A DNA stretch of 64,000 nt from Siminovitchia terrae (GCF_003605405.2 NZ_QYTW02000022.1:26582-90581); one strand, 5' to 3'; shown: positions 1 to 8,842, counted from the stretch's first letter. Notes: a model not told the origin generated them from the letters alone. Numbers and translations: made by a program.

Positions 1-22
1 TTGGATTTATTAATTTTCACTC

Positions 23-49
23 CACCTGCTTCGTGGCAGGTGTTTTTTT
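23..49 (+). terminator. Intrinsic terminator of an upstream gene outside the window
   Basis: A 7-bp stem CACCTGC/GCAGGTG closes a short loop and runs into seven T residues. It ends a transcript that enters the window from the left; the gene itself is not visible. Confidence 0.75.
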
Positions 50-184
50 ATTATATACCAGGATACCTGGAAGTTATAAAATACCTAAATAGTGAATAGC
101 TTATTTTTCACTAAATGCTGCTTCCAGATCCAGCACCTATCAACTAGACTTCGCATTTCTCCTACGATAAGTTGACCTCGGCTC

Positions 185-358
185 CGACGTATAGGAAGTA
201 CTAGTGCAAGCGAAGCGACAGGACGTCGTGTACTGAGCCTGCCGACGTACAGGAAGTACTAGTGCAAGCGAAGCGACAGGACGTCGTGTACTGAGCCTGC
301 CGACGTACAGGAAGTACTAGTGCAAGCGAAGCGACAGGATGTCGCGTACTGAGCCTGC
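185..358 (+). repeat. Three tandem 58-bp repeats with CAGGANG hairpins (family A, copy 1)
   Basis: Three near-identical units begin at 185, 243 and 301, an exact 58-bp period. Each unit carries two mini-hairpins whose loop is AGGAN: one with GTAC arms (CAGGAAG at 250 and 308, degenerate at 192) and one with GCGAC/GTCG arms (219, 277, 335). The block is followed by GCCAGCGCCT, as in the copy at 16277. The reverse-strand reading frame over it is a by-product of the repeat. The 472 bases before aroB hold nothing else I can identify apart from the terminator at the left edge. Confidence 0.85.
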
Positions 359-493
359 CAGCGCCTGTCGCCCCTAAACGGCCGACTTCCACATTTTAGC
401 TCGGTCTGTACTTCGATAACAGGCGCTTACGTTTTTGTTCTTTCAAATTTTGTCGGAAAGTCGTAAAATAAAATGAACAACGAGGTGATCCGA

Positions 494-1576
494 ATGGAAA
501 TTACAGTTCAAACAGCGTCAAAAAGCTATCCAATCTATATTAAACCAAATGCCTTAGATGAGCTTTCAAAAGTGATTCAAAAAAATAACTTTACAAACCT
601 ATTGATCATTACAGATGAAACAGTCGGTCGCCTTCATTTGGACAATCTACGTTCCGCATTGCCGGAAACTGTGGATCATTCAGTCTACACAGTTCCATCA
701 GGGGAGAAAGCAAAACAAATGTCTGTCTATGAATCATGCCAGACATTTGCTCTTAAACAAGGGCTTGATCGAAGGTCATGTATCATTGCTTTTGGTGGTG
801 GTGCGGTGGGGGATCTTGCTGGGTTTGTTGCTGCGACTTATATGCGGGGCATTTCATTTATTCAGGTTCCGACAACGATCTTGGCGCACGACAGTGCGGT
901 TGGAGGAAAGACAGCCATCAATCATCCACTTGGAAAAAATATGATAGGAGCATTCCATCAGCCAGAGGCTGTCATTTATCATACAGATTTTATTAAGACC
1001 CTTCCAGATCATGAAATACGGTCCGGTTTTGCCGAAGCAGTAAAACATGCATTGATTGCTGATTCTGATCTATTAAACATGCTCATGAACGAAATAAAAG
1101 ATTTGCATGAAATGAATGATGAACAACTGACGCATGTGCTGCAAAGAGGAATGGAAATAAAAGCAAACATTGTTTCAATAGATGAAAAAGAGAATGGTCT
1201 TCGGGCTGTCCTAAACCTGGGCCATACACTGGGACATGTCATTGAATCCTCTCTTGGATATGGAAAAACAACCCACGGCGAGGCAGTAATGATAGGAATC
1301 GTTTTTGCCCTTCATGTGAGCAAGGAAGTGCTTGGGCTGTCTTTCCCAATAGAACGTTTTGAAGAATGGGTGAAAGGTCTTGGCTATAAAATGGAAATTC
1401 CGCAGGATCTTTCTTTTGAAGATGCCTATACGGGCATGCAACGGGATAAAAAGACGATTGCAAAGCGTCCGCGCTTTGTATTGCTGGAGACTATTGGGGA
1501 ACCAGTATTAAAAGAAGTTGAAGAAAACGTGCTTGAACAAGTGTTTGACATGATGAACAACTACATTAAAAAGTAA
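494..1576 (+). CDS. aroB: 3-dehydroquinate synthase AroB
   Basis: Catalyses the second shikimate step, DAHP to 3-dehydroquinate, with NAD and a metal ion in the cytoplasm. The protein has 360 residues, close to the usual 360. The glycine-rich NAD motif GGGAVGDLAG lies near residue 101, the substrate motif VGGKTAIN near 136, and metal ligands are expected at the E of EAVKH (about 181), the H of NLGHTLGH (244) and HGEAV (261). The ATG at 494 is preferred over 473 because GAGGTG at 482 is spaced correctly for it. In B. subtilis aroB sits between aroC and aroH; here it stands alone before ypiA, with the rest of the pathway 36 kb away. Confidence 0.95.
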   Translation: MEITVQTASKSYPIYIKPNALDELSKVIQKNNFTNLLIITDETVGRLHLDNLRSALPETVDHSVYTVPSGEKAKQMSVYESCQTFALKQGLDRRSCIIAFGGGAVGDLAGFVAATYMRGISFIQVPTTILAHDSAVGGKTAINHPLGKNMIGAFHQPEAVIYHTDFIKTLPDHEIRSGFAEAVKHALIADSDLLNMLMNEIKDLHEMNDEQLTHVLQRGMEIKANIVSIDEKENGLRAVLNLGHTLGHVIESSLGYGKTTHGEAVMIGIVFALHVSKEVLGLSFPIERFEEWVKGLGYKMEIPQDLSFEDAYTGMQRDKKTIAKRPRFVLLETIGEPVLKEVEENVLEQVFDMMNNYIKK

Positions 1577-1680
1577 AACTTAATTATTTTTCATTATTTT
1601 CAACCATAAAAAAAGAGGATATTTCATATTTGTTGTAGAAATATTATTAAACATTCACTTTCTCTGAAAGGATTATATGA

Positions 1681-2934
1681 ATGAATGATGCCGAATTGGT
1701 GCTCAAACATATTGAATTGCAGGATTTGTCAAAGGCCAAAGAAATTTTTAACAAAGTAAAGAAATCCGGTTCTCCGGAAGAAAAATTTTTCCTTGCGGAA
1801 CAGTTGTCCCAGTATGGATTCCTAGAAGAAGCGAAGGAACTGTATGAAAGATTGCTTGAAGTGTTTCCCGAAGAAAGTGAATTGAAGATCATGCTGGCTG
1901 AGCTACTAATTGACTTGGGAAAGGATGAGGAAGCCTATCCATATTTGGAAACGGTTGAACCAACTGATCCAAACTATGCAGCTGCGCTGCTTCTGGAAGC
2001 AGATTTATATCAAATGCAGGGTTTATATGAAGTAAGTGAGCAAAAGCTTCTCAAGGCAAAGGAAATGTATAGTCAAGAGCCTGTGATCGATTTTGCGCTA
2101 GCAGAATTATATATGTCGCTAGGGCGTTTCCTTGAGGCAGTGACGTCTTATCAAAGGCTGCTGAAGGCCGAAGAGGAAACGGTAGGCGGTAATGATATAT
2201 ATGCAAGGCTGGCAGAGGCACTGAGTGCTGGAGGTGCTTTTGAAGAATCCATTCCCTATTATGAGAAGTCGCTGGAAAACTCTAAAGATTTAAATGTGCT
2301 TTTCGGCTATGGTTTGACATCTTTTCAGGCCGGGCTATACAAAAAGGCAAAAAATGCTTTCGAAGAATTAAAAACGCTTGATCACGAATATCACGCGCTT
2401 TATCTGTATTTAGCAAAATCCTATGATCAGCTAGGTGATTTAGATAAGGCGATCGAAACAGCAGAACAAGGGTTGGCAGCAGATGAATATAATGCTGATT
2501 TATACATTTACATTGCTGGTCTGCTAATGAAAGCTGGCAGGGAAGAGGAAGCAGAAGATGCTCTTCACCAGGCGCTTGCACTGGATCCCGAGTCAACAGA
2601 AGCGGCCAGTCTACTGAACAAACTCTTGCTGCACCAGGAGAGATATGAAGATGTATTGGAAGTCCTATCGAACATCAAAAATGCAGATGACTCTCAACTT
2701 CACTGGGATGCTGCCTATAGTTACCAGCAGATAGAAAATTATTCAGAGGCATTAAATGAATACAAGCTTGCATATAATGAACTTAAAAACAACCTTGATT
2801 TTCTAAAGGACTATGGATTTTTTCTGATGGAAGAAGGAATGAGGAGCGAGGGGGCGGCTGTATTCAGACGTTTAAGCTCATTGGATCCTTCAAACGAAGA
2901 ATGGCATGAAATTATTGATCGACTTGAGGAGTAG
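1681..2934 (+). CDS. ypiA: TPR-repeat protein YpiA
   Basis: A 417-residue soluble protein made almost wholly of degenerate tetratricopeptide repeats; helical pairs with the A-x-x-x-x-G-x-x-x-A pattern recur throughout and no membrane segment is seen. Length and the position directly before ypiB match B. subtilis YpiA. TPR proteins are protein-binding scaffolds. The next gene is the homologue of Listeria ReoY, which acts with ReoM on ClpCP turnover of MurA, so a role in that control is plausible but inferred from linkage only. The start has AAAGGA upstream. Confidence 0.85.
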   Translation: MNDAELVLKHIELQDLSKAKEIFNKVKKSGSPEEKFFLAEQLSQYGFLEEAKELYERLLEVFPEESELKIMLAELLIDLGKDEEAYPYLETVEPTDPNYAAALLLEADLYQMQGLYEVSEQKLLKAKEMYSQEPVIDFALAELYMSLGRFLEAVTSYQRLLKAEEETVGGNDIYARLAEALSAGGAFEESIPYYEKSLENSKDLNVLFGYGLTSFQAGLYKKAKNAFEELKTLDHEYHALYLYLAKSYDQLGDLDKAIETAEQGLAADEYNADLYIYIAGLLMKAGREEEAEDALHQALALDPESTEAASLLNKLLLHQERYEDVLEVLSNIKNADDSQLHWDAAYSYQQIENYSEALNEYKLAYNELKNNLDFLKDYGFFLMEEGMRSEGAAVFRRLSSLDPSNEEWHEIIDRLEE

Positions 2935-2964
2935 CCGTGGAATAAAAATCGCAGAGGAGGGATT

Positions 2965-3516
2965 ATGATGGCCACCCCTGTATCTGTCAACGAGAAAAAA
3001 GATTTTATTCGCTGGTTTTTAAATAGGTATCAATTAAAAAGAAGGGAATCTGTCTGGATTTTAAACTATTTGATGAGTCACGATCAGCTAATGGAAAAAG
3101 TCCATTTTGTTGAGGAGGCGCAATTCTGCCCAAGGGGTTTGATCATGTCTACTCATTGTACAAAAGAGGTTCCATTCCGTTTTTACAAAGACAATATCAT
3201 GACGACAGACGCGGAAAAGTCGTTCCATGATATCCGTTTGAACAGGGATGAGGACATTTATATCCAGATCAATTTTCGCGCATCCAATACAAGCCATCAA
3301 TACGCCGCGGTATTGGAAGAAAATCCATTCGTTAAGAAAACGGTTTTTATAAGTGAAAAAGATAAATCGATTGCTGAACAATTTTTAAAAGAAAGCCTGA
3401 GAAAATATCAGGAAAACAAACTTTTGAAAGCAATTGATGAAGCGCTCGACCAATATGATGAACAGAGCTTTAATGAGTTGTCCTTAAGGCTGAAGGAATT
3501 AAGAGAACAGCAATAA
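2965..3516 (+). CDS. ypiB: UPF0302 protein YpiB (ReoY-like)
   Basis: A 182-183 residue cytoplasmic protein recognised as UPF0302/YpiB by its N-terminal [15 protein letters not shown] segment and the central [17 protein letters not shown] stretch. From memory the Listeria homologue ReoY is needed for ClpCP-dependent degradation of MurA, tuning peptidoglycan synthesis. Two adjacent ATGs (2965, 2968) follow GAGGAGG; the second has the better 7-nt spacing. It follows ypiA by 30 bp and is probably co-transcribed with it. A hairpin at 3515 ends the unit, so ypiF is separated. Confidence 0.85.
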   Translation: MMATPVSVNEKKDFIRWFLNRYQLKRRESVWILNYLMSHDQLMEKVHFVEEAQFCPRGLIMSTHCTKEVPFRFYKDNIMTTDAEKSFHDIRLNRDEDIYIQINFRASNTSHQYAAVLEENPFVKKTVFISEKDKSIAEQFLKESLRKYQENKLLKAIDEALDQYDEQSFNELSLRLKELREQQ

Positions 3517-3552
3517 ATCCTCCGGTATACTTGGAGGATTTATTACGTTTTA
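3515..3552 (+). terminator. Terminator after ypiB
   Basis: AAATCCTCC pairs with GGAGGATTT (9 bp) across a 9-nt loop, starting at the ypiB stop codon. The T-tract after it is interrupted, so termination may be partial. Confidence 0.6.
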
Positions 3553-3556
3553 AAAG

Positions 3557-3765
3557 AAAAGCGGAAGTGGTCGAATAGCGACGTACAGACTGACTTGAAA
3601 TGCGAAAACACCTTGCTCAACCCCGACAAGCATAAGGAAATTTTCGAGGAGGTGTTCCTCATCAACCATAGAAAAGCGGCTTATGCCCCCGAGGGGTTAG
3701 GCGTTGTGGCGAGACAACGGAAAATCATATGTGGCTTTAGTTGAAGAGGTATGAACTTTTGAAAA
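3557..3765. repeat. Family A dispersed repeat, copy 2
   Basis: A non-coding block between ypiB and ypiF that shares words with the repeats at 22255 and 63744: GCGACGTACAGAC, CCCCGACAAGCATAAG, a GAGGAGG hairpin region and a CCCCGAGGGG/TAGGCGTTG right part. No protein-like frame. It accounts for most of the 340 bases between the two genes. Confidence 0.65.
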
Positions 3766-3799
3766 TTCCCTCCCAATCCAAAAGCTCATAGCTTTTTTT

Positions 3800-3828
3800 T
3801 GTTTCATATTTTTAATTCTGTTAGAATG
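3800..3828 (+). promoter_or_regulatory. Sigma-A-like promoter for ypiF
   Basis: TTGTTT (3800-3805), a 17-bp spacer and TAGAAT (3823-3828) with an extended TG-T before the -10 box. The ypiF start codon follows 37 bp later. Confidence 0.5.
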
Positions 3829-3865
3829 GTAAGCAGTAATAAAGAGCATACTAGGAGTGTGGAAA

Positions 3866-4330
3866 ATGCAATGGAAGTCAAAAGATATTGAGGTTTATTT
3901 GGAGGAGAAGGAATATATTGACACAGCCGTTGTTCCGCTCATTCCCATTTCACTTGGCCGTAGCATGAAGCAAACAGTTGAACAAGGAGAGTTCATACAG
4001 CTGTTGTCTTTGCATCTTGAAAGGCAGTTCAAGGGCAGGATGCTTTTTTTGCCTGCGTATACATATCTCAGTGATAACGGGGAAAGCAAGAAATTCGGAG
4101 ATCTGCTTGAATGGGAGAAAATGATCAAGGAAAGCGGGTTCAAATATGTATTTTTCCTGACATCTGATCCAATTTGGCGAAATATGGAGGAATTTGCGTC
4201 CGAATCTTTATTGTTCATCCCATCCATACCGCTTAATAATATGGATGACCAATATAAGCAATCTATCATGGAAGACCAGGTTAAGCAGTTGATGAAAGAG
4301 ATTGTCAAGGGATGGCAGGCAACCTACTAA
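3866..4330 (+). CDS. ypiF: DUF2487 protein YpiF
   Basis: A 154-residue protein of unknown function, matching YpiF (DUF2487) by size, by the N-terminal W-x-x-K-D-I-x-x-Y pattern and by its fixed place before qcrA in Bacillus. It is soluble, with mixed alpha/beta character and no catalytic motif that I recognise. A GTG at 3857 is in frame, but AGGAG at 3853-3857 is placed properly only for the ATG at 3866. Confidence 0.75.
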   Translation: MQWKSKDIEVYLEEKEYIDTAVVPLIPISLGRSMKQTVEQGEFIQLLSLHLERQFKGRMLFLPAYTYLSDNGESKKFGDLLEWEKMIKESGFKYVFFLTSDPIWRNMEEFASESLLFIPSIPLNNMDDQYKQSIMEDQVKQLMKEIVKGWQATY

Positions 4331-4368
4331 ATCGCCACATAGTTGACACGTATTGGAATGGTATATTA

Positions 4369-4397
4369 TTGACCTTCCAGTTGTATTGATATATCAT
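4369..4397 (+). promoter_or_regulatory. Promoter of the qcrABC operon
   Basis: TTGACC (4369-4374), an exact 17-bp spacer and TATCAT (4392-4397), 75 bp before the qcrA start. A second TTGACA at 4343 with TATTAT at 4364 has a poor 15-bp spacer. Confidence 0.6.
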
Positions 4398-4472
4398 AAT
4401 TATGTCCCAGTTTGTAAATGTGCGCAATAATTTGTCCGATGGACTTACCTTACTGACAGAGGGGGGAAAAGG

Positions 4473-4988
4473 ATGAGCAAGAATCCTGTAACAAGACGCC
4501 AATTTCTCAGCTATACGCTGACGGGGGTGGGCGGATTCATGGCGGCTGGAATGCTGATGCCGATGGTTCGGTTTGCAGTGGATCCTGTTTTATCAGCGAA
4601 AGCTAGCGGTGATTTTAAAATGACTGACCAAAAGATTGCTGACATTACTGAAGAGCCTGTTCGAGTAGACTTTAGCTATGAACAGAAAGATGCCTGGTAC
4701 ACTTCCGACGTTACACAAACAGCTTGGGTTTATAAAAACAAGGAAGGCGAAATAGTAGCACTTTCTCCAATTTGTAAACATTTAGGCTGTACGGTTAACT
4801 GGGCGGGAAATGAAGATCACCCAGATAAGTTCTTCTGCCCATGCCACAACGGTCTTTACACAAAAGACGGAAACAATATTCCGGGTACACCGCCAAGGGG
4901 GCCTCTTGACGCTTATCCGGTTAAGGAAAAAGACGGCTTTTTAATGTTGGGTAATCCAGTAGAAAACCCATTTGTAAGAAAGAAGTAA
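4473..4988 (+). CDS. qcrA: Menaquinol:cytochrome c reductase, Rieske iron-sulfur subunit
   Basis: Carries electrons from menaquinol to the cytochrome c subunit of the bc complex. It has 171 residues. A twin-arginine-like signal/anchor (TRRQFLSYTLTG, R8-R9) precedes a hydrophobic segment at about 14-35. The Rieske cluster motifs are both present: C101-K-H103-L-G-C106 and C122-P-C124-H125, giving 2Fe-2S ligands and the disulfide pair. First gene of a three-gene operon with qcrB (14-bp gap) and qcrC; its start follows a purine-rich GAGGGGGGAAAAGG site. Confidence 0.96.
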   Translation: MSKNPVTRRQFLSYTLTGVGGFMAAGMLMPMVRFAVDPVLSAKASGDFKMTDQKIADITEEPVRVDFSYEQKDAWYTSDVTQTAWVYKNKEGEIVALSPICKHLGCTVNWAGNEDHPDKFFCPCHNGLYTKDGNNIPGTPPRGPLDAYPVKEKDGFLMLGNPVENPFVRKK

Positions 4989-5002
4989 AGGAGGCGTAAT
5001 CA

Positions 5003-5677
5003 TTGCTGAACAGAATGTACGACTGGATTGATGAGCGTTTGGATATTACGCCGATATGGAGAGACATTGCAGACCATGAGGTGCCTGAACATGTTAATCC
5101 GGCACATCATTTTTCTGCGTTTGTTTACTGTTTTGGCGGGTTAACATTTTTTGTTACAGTTATCCAAATTTTATCAGGAATGTTTTTGACGATGTATTAT
5201 GTTCCTGATATCAAAAACGCATGGGAATCCGTTTATTATCTTCAAAACGAAGTGGCTTTCGGCCAAATCGTTCGCGGGATGCATCACTGGGGAGCCAGTG
5301 TTGTTATCGTTATGATGTTTTTACATACACTGCGAGTGTTTTTCCAAGGAGCATATAAAAAGCCTCGTGAACTTAACTGGGTTGTCGGAGTCCTTATCTT
5401 TTTTGTCATGTTAGCCCTTGGACTGACAGGCTACTTGCTTCCATGGGATATGAAAGCTTTATTTGCAACAAAGGTTACATTGGATATCGTCGAATCACTT
5501 CCATTCATTGGTGTTCCTATGAAAACTTTACTAGCAGGAGATCCAACCATTGTTGGGGCTCAAACATTGACTCGTTTCTTTGCGATTCATGTTTTCTTCC
5601 TACCTGCTGCGTTGCTTGCTTTAATGGGAGTTCACTTTGTGTTAATCAGAAGACAAGGAATTTCTGGTCCACTATAA
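5003..5677 (+). CDS. qcrB: Menaquinol:cytochrome c reductase, cytochrome b subunit
   Basis: The b6-type subunit holding the two b hemes and quinol sites in the membrane. The 224 residues match the family exactly. Four strongly hydrophobic spans are visible, with heme-ligand histidines in the H-H-W-G-A-S region (about 94) and in AIHVFFLPAALL and VHFVLIRR near the C-terminus. It starts with TTG, positioned 8 nt after AAAGGAGG, and lies 14 bp after qcrA. Confidence 0.96.
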   Translation: MLNRMYDWIDERLDITPIWRDIADHEVPEHVNPAHHFSAFVYCFGGLTFFVTVIQILSGMFLTMYYVPDIKNAWESVYYLQNEVAFGQIVRGMHHWGASVVIVMMFLHTLRVFFQGAYKKPRELNWVVGVLIFFVMLALGLTGYLLPWDMKALFATKVTLDIVESLPFIGVPMKTLLAGDPTIVGAQTLTRFFAIHVFFLPAALLALMGVHFVLIRRQGISGPL

Positions 5678-5731
5678 AAACTGACCCATTATTGCAGATT
5701 TAATTAATCGATGTATTAAGGAGGGGACATT

Positions 5732-6508
5732 GTGAAACGAGGAAAAGGAATGAAGTTTGTCGGCGACTCCCGTATTCCTGCGGAAAAGATGCCGAACATC
5801 CCTAAAGATTATTCCGAATACCCGGGTAAAACCGAAGCATTCTGGCCTGATTTCCTGTTAAGGGAATGGATGGTAGGAGCTGTATTCCTGATTGGTTTCT
5901 TATGTTTGACAGCAGCCCATCCGGCACCGCTTGAACGTATTGCCGATCCGACGGATGCTGGTTATATCCCAATGCCTGACTGGTATTTCTTGTTTCTTTA
6001 TCAATTAATCAAATACCAATTTGCTTCTGGCCCATTTAACATCCTTGGTGTTGCAATTATTCCTGGCCTTGCATTCGGAGCTTTGTTACTAGCACCATTC
6101 TTGGATCGTAGTCCAGAGCGCCGTGCATCAAAGCGCCCATTTGCTACAGGATTTATGTTATTAGGTATTGCAGCAGTCTTTTACCTGACATGGGAATCTG
6201 TGGTAAATCATGATTGGGCAGCTGCTGAACAGCAAGGGAAAATTGTAGAGGGAACAGATGTAGAAATTGATCAAGATTCTGAAGGCTACCAGGTTTATGC
6301 AGGCCAAAGCTGTATTAACTGTCATGGTGAGAACCTTGAAGGCGGTCCTGCCGCTCCAGCTTTAGTCGATTTAGATCTTTCTCCAGATGAGATTAAAGAT
6401 ATTGCTCACAACGGTATCGGAACGATGCCAGCAGATCAGTATCAAGGATCTGATGAAGATCTTGACAAGCTGGCAGAATTTATCGCTTCATTGAAATCTG
6501 AGGAATAA
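5732..6508 (+). CDS. qcrC: Menaquinol:cytochrome c reductase, cytochrome b/c subunit
   Basis: The Gram-positive fusion of subunit IV and a cytochrome c domain (258 residues). The N-terminal half has three membrane spans and the quinol-site motif PDWYF (82-86). The C-terminal half has the heme c site C194-I-N-C197-H198 and a likely axial methionine in GTMPADQ. It starts with GTG after AAGGAGGGG. It closes the qcr operon; a strong terminator follows. Confidence 0.95.
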   Translation: MKRGKGMKFVGDSRIPAEKMPNIPKDYSEYPGKTEAFWPDFLLREWMVGAVFLIGFLCLTAAHPAPLERIADPTDAGYIPMPDWYFLFLYQLIKYQFASGPFNILGVAIIPGLAFGALLLAPFLDRSPERRASKRPFATGFMLLGIAAVFYLTWESVVNHDWAAAEQQGKIVEGTDVEIDQDSEGYQVYAGQSCINCHGENLEGGPAAPALVDLDLSPDEIKDIAHNGIGTMPADQYQGSDEDLDKLAEFIASLKSEE

Positions 6509-6561
6509 TACGTAAAATAAGACGCATCGGCGTTGTATGTGAGCGAATATAGAATTTAAAT

Positions 6562-6594
6562 AAAAGCCGGCATCATGCCGGCTTTTATTTTTTC
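6562..6594 (+). terminator. Terminator of the qcr operon
   Basis: AAAAGCCGGCAT and ATGCCGGCTTTT form a near-perfect stem followed by ATTTTTTC. It lies just before the ypjA start. Confidence 0.85.
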
Positions 6595-6607
6595 GGGAGC
6601 CGGATAT

Positions 6608-7204
6608 ATGAACTTAATGATGACTTATTTAATGGATCGCCGTTTTTTATGGCTGTTATTAATTGTAAACATTCTTGGAACAGTTTACGGTTATTATTGG
6701 TACATTCCCCAGTTGGATGTCACACCATTGATTTTTGTCCCGTTCGTGCCCGACAGTCCAACAGCAAGTTTGTTTTTTGTCTTCGCATTGATTGCTTTTC
6801 TTCGTTATAAAAATTATCCTCTTATTGAAGCGCTTGCATTGATCACGTTGATAAAATATGGGGTATGGGCAGTTGTCATGAATATTCTTACGCTTCAGGT
6901 CACTGGCTATCTTCCGTGGCAAGGCTATATGCTGATCGCATCTCACGGAGCGATGGCTATCCAAGGCATTCTCTACGCAAAATATTATAGATTTAAACTT
7001 TGGCATGTCCTTGCAGCAGGCGTGTGGACCTTACACAATGATGTGATAGATTATGTCTTCATGCAGTATCCAAAATATCCGGGTCTTGAACTGTATGTCA
7101 GAGAAATCGGGTATTTCACCTTTTGGTTAAGTATTTTGTCAATTGGTGTGGCTGTTTATGTCTATCAAAAATCGAAGCGGAACGAGAATGAGTTAACAGG
7201 TTAG
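6608..7204 (+). CDS. ypjA: DUF1405 membrane protein YpjA
   Basis: A 198-residue integral membrane protein with about six hydrophobic spans, matching YpjA (DUF1405) by length and by its place after qcrC. Function unknown. The start at 6608 is chosen because an upstream in-frame ATG (6575) lies inside the qcr terminator; GGGAGC precedes 6608. Whether it is transcribed by read-through of that terminator is not clear. Confidence 0.8.
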   Translation: MNLMMTYLMDRRFLWLLLIVNILGTVYGYYWYIPQLDVTPLIFVPFVPDSPTASLFFVFALIAFLRYKNYPLIEALALITLIKYGVWAVVMNILTLQVTGYLPWQGYMLIASHGAMAIQGILYAKYYRFKLWHVLAAGVWTLHNDVIDYVFMQYPKYPGLELYVREIGYFTFWLSILSIGVAVYVYQKSKRNENELTG

Positions 7205-7269
7205 GACAGGTCTATTCTTGTCCACTTCCTCATACTTTATTTATAGGAGTATGAGGAGGGGGGACCCTT

Positions 7270-8052
7270 ATGAGATCATTTGTGGCTATACTATTCACCT
7301 TTTGCTTGGTCTTTGGCGGATTTTTTGCATTTGCTTCATCCGATTCAACATTTGTTGAGCTGGATAAGATGGCTGATGAAGCTCTGCAGCTGACCAAGTT
7401 TTCCCGGTTGGAAGAAGCCAAATCAATCCTTGAAAGATTTTCGGTACAGTTTTCAAAAGAAGGGATAAAAGAAGGCAAATTTACAATGGATGAGTTGAGA
7501 GTGCTCACAGCCTCTCATCATGAAGCACTGCGGGCTGTGACAAATATAAATATGAGTCTGGATGAAAGAGTCAGGATTGTTACTTCATTCCGGTTAGCTA
7601 CGGATGCTGTTGCTTCAACCCATCAACCGATGTGGGTTGAAATGGAGGCATCTGTCATGAAGGATTTTCAAGGAGTGAAAAACGCAGCTTTGGAAGGCAA
7701 TAAGGACGCCTATAATCAAAATCTTAACACCTTCCTCTCAACATACACGGTCATTCAGCCAAGCCTAAAAATAGATCTGACTGCTGAAAAACTGCAAAAA
7801 TTAGACTCGAAAATAACATATTTAGATCGTTACAGAGTGGATTTTTCCGAGAAGGAATGGACGGCTCATCTGGAATCACTTGAGCAGGACCTTCAGAAGA
7901 TATTCACTGATCCTGATGAGGACGAAGCAGATCCATCACTGTGGTGGGTCATCTCCATGACAGGGAGTACGATTATATTAACTCTTTCATACGTAAGTTG
8001 GAGAAAGTATAAAGGGCAAAAACAGCAAAGTAAACGAAAAAGACTCAAATAA
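7270..8052 (+). CDS. ypjB: Sporulation-associated membrane protein YpjB
   Basis: A 260-residue protein with an N-terminal signal peptide (about 1-24), a helical extracytoplasmic domain and one C-terminal membrane span (about 220-245) followed by a basic tail, the layout of the YpjB sporulation family. Its molecular role is unknown. The start follows GAGGAGGGGGG. It lies 65 bp after ypjA and probably shares its transcript. Confidence 0.8.
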   Translation: MRSFVAILFTFCLVFGGFFAFASSDSTFVELDKMADEALQLTKFSRLEEAKSILERFSVQFSKEGIKEGKFTMDELRVLTASHHEALRAVTNINMSLDERVRIVTSFRLATDAVASTHQPMWVEMEASVMKDFQGVKNAALEGNKDAYNQNLNTFLSTYTVIQPSLKIDLTAEKLQKLDSKITYLDRYRVDFSEKEWTAHLESLEQDLQKIFTDPDEDEADPSLWWVISMTGSTIILTLSYVSWRKYKGQKQQSKRKRLK

Positions 8053-8113
8053 TTGACCTTAATATTAAAATCAAATAGAATAATATTAGAGAAACTGTTA
8101 TTGGAGGATGAAA

Positions 8114-8791
8114 ATGGGCGGTTTTTTGATTTACTTTCTTATCATCATGATTGTCCCAATCTGGGCCCAAATCAGAGTGAAAAGCACGTACACTAAATAT
8201 TCAAAGGTTGCAACGACGGATGGAGTGCCAGGAGCCGAAGTTGCAAGAAAAATTTTGGATGCAAACGGTTTGTATAATGTTCAGGTGAAAGAAACACCTG
8301 GAGTTCTCAGTGACCATTACAACCCCATGACAAAGACGGTTCACTTGTCTTCAGACAACTACCATCAACACTCGATTGCAGGGGCTGCTGTTGCAGCGCA
8401 CGAAGTAGGACATGCTATTCAGGATCAGCAGGGCTATGCGGCACTCCGTTTCCGCCATGCTTTGGTCCCTGTGGCCAATATTAGTTCAAATATAGCATGG
8501 GTCTTTATTATTATCGGTTTGCTTTCAACAGCAATGTCCAAAATGCTTTTGATCGGAATCATCCTGATGGCAGCAGGGGTTTTATTCCAGCTCGTTACCC
8601 TGCCTGTTGAGTTTAATGCTTCTTCAAGAGCTATGGATCAAATGGTATCTCTTGGATTGATCGGTAACAGGGAAGAGCGGGACGCTAGAAAAGTATTGAA
8701 TGCAGCAGCCATGACGTATGTTGCAGCAGCGGCCGTAGCAGTATTGGAATTGCTCCGTCTCATTTTGATTTTTGTCAACAGGGATGATTAA
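8114..8791 (+). CDS. Membrane zinc metallopeptidase, YugP family
   Basis: A 225-residue membrane protein with the HEVGH zinc site at H96-E97-H100, a first span at about 3-20 and two or three more spans in the C-terminal half, as in the Zn_peptidase_2/YugP family. The substrate is unknown. The start at 8114 fits GGAGG at 8103 better than the ATG at 8108. In B. subtilis the YugP gene is elsewhere, so its presence between ypjB and the YitT gene is a local difference. Confidence 0.85.
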   Translation: MGGFLIYFLIIMIVPIWAQIRVKSTYTKYSKVATTDGVPGAEVARKILDANGLYNVQVKETPGVLSDHYNPMTKTVHLSSDNYHQHSIAGAAVAAHEVGHAIQDQQGYAALRFRHALVPVANISSNIAWVFIIIGLLSTAMSKMLLIGIILMAAGVLFQLVTLPVEFNASSRAMDQMVSLGLIGNREERDARKVLNAAAMTYVAAAAVAVLELLRLILIFVNRDD

Positions 8792-8842
8792 GAGGACATT
8801 TCTTTAAATATATGCTCGAACCGTACCATGAACAATAAGCTG

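Noticed and set aside
185..358. CRISPR array
   Set aside because: The units are adjacent and full-length identical with no variable spacers, and there are no cas genes.
201..392. Reverse-strand 63-codon open frame over the tandem repeat
   Set aside because: It is produced by the repeat (58 bp shifted through the frame) and has no ribosome site; the peptide simply repeats CTSTSC-like words.
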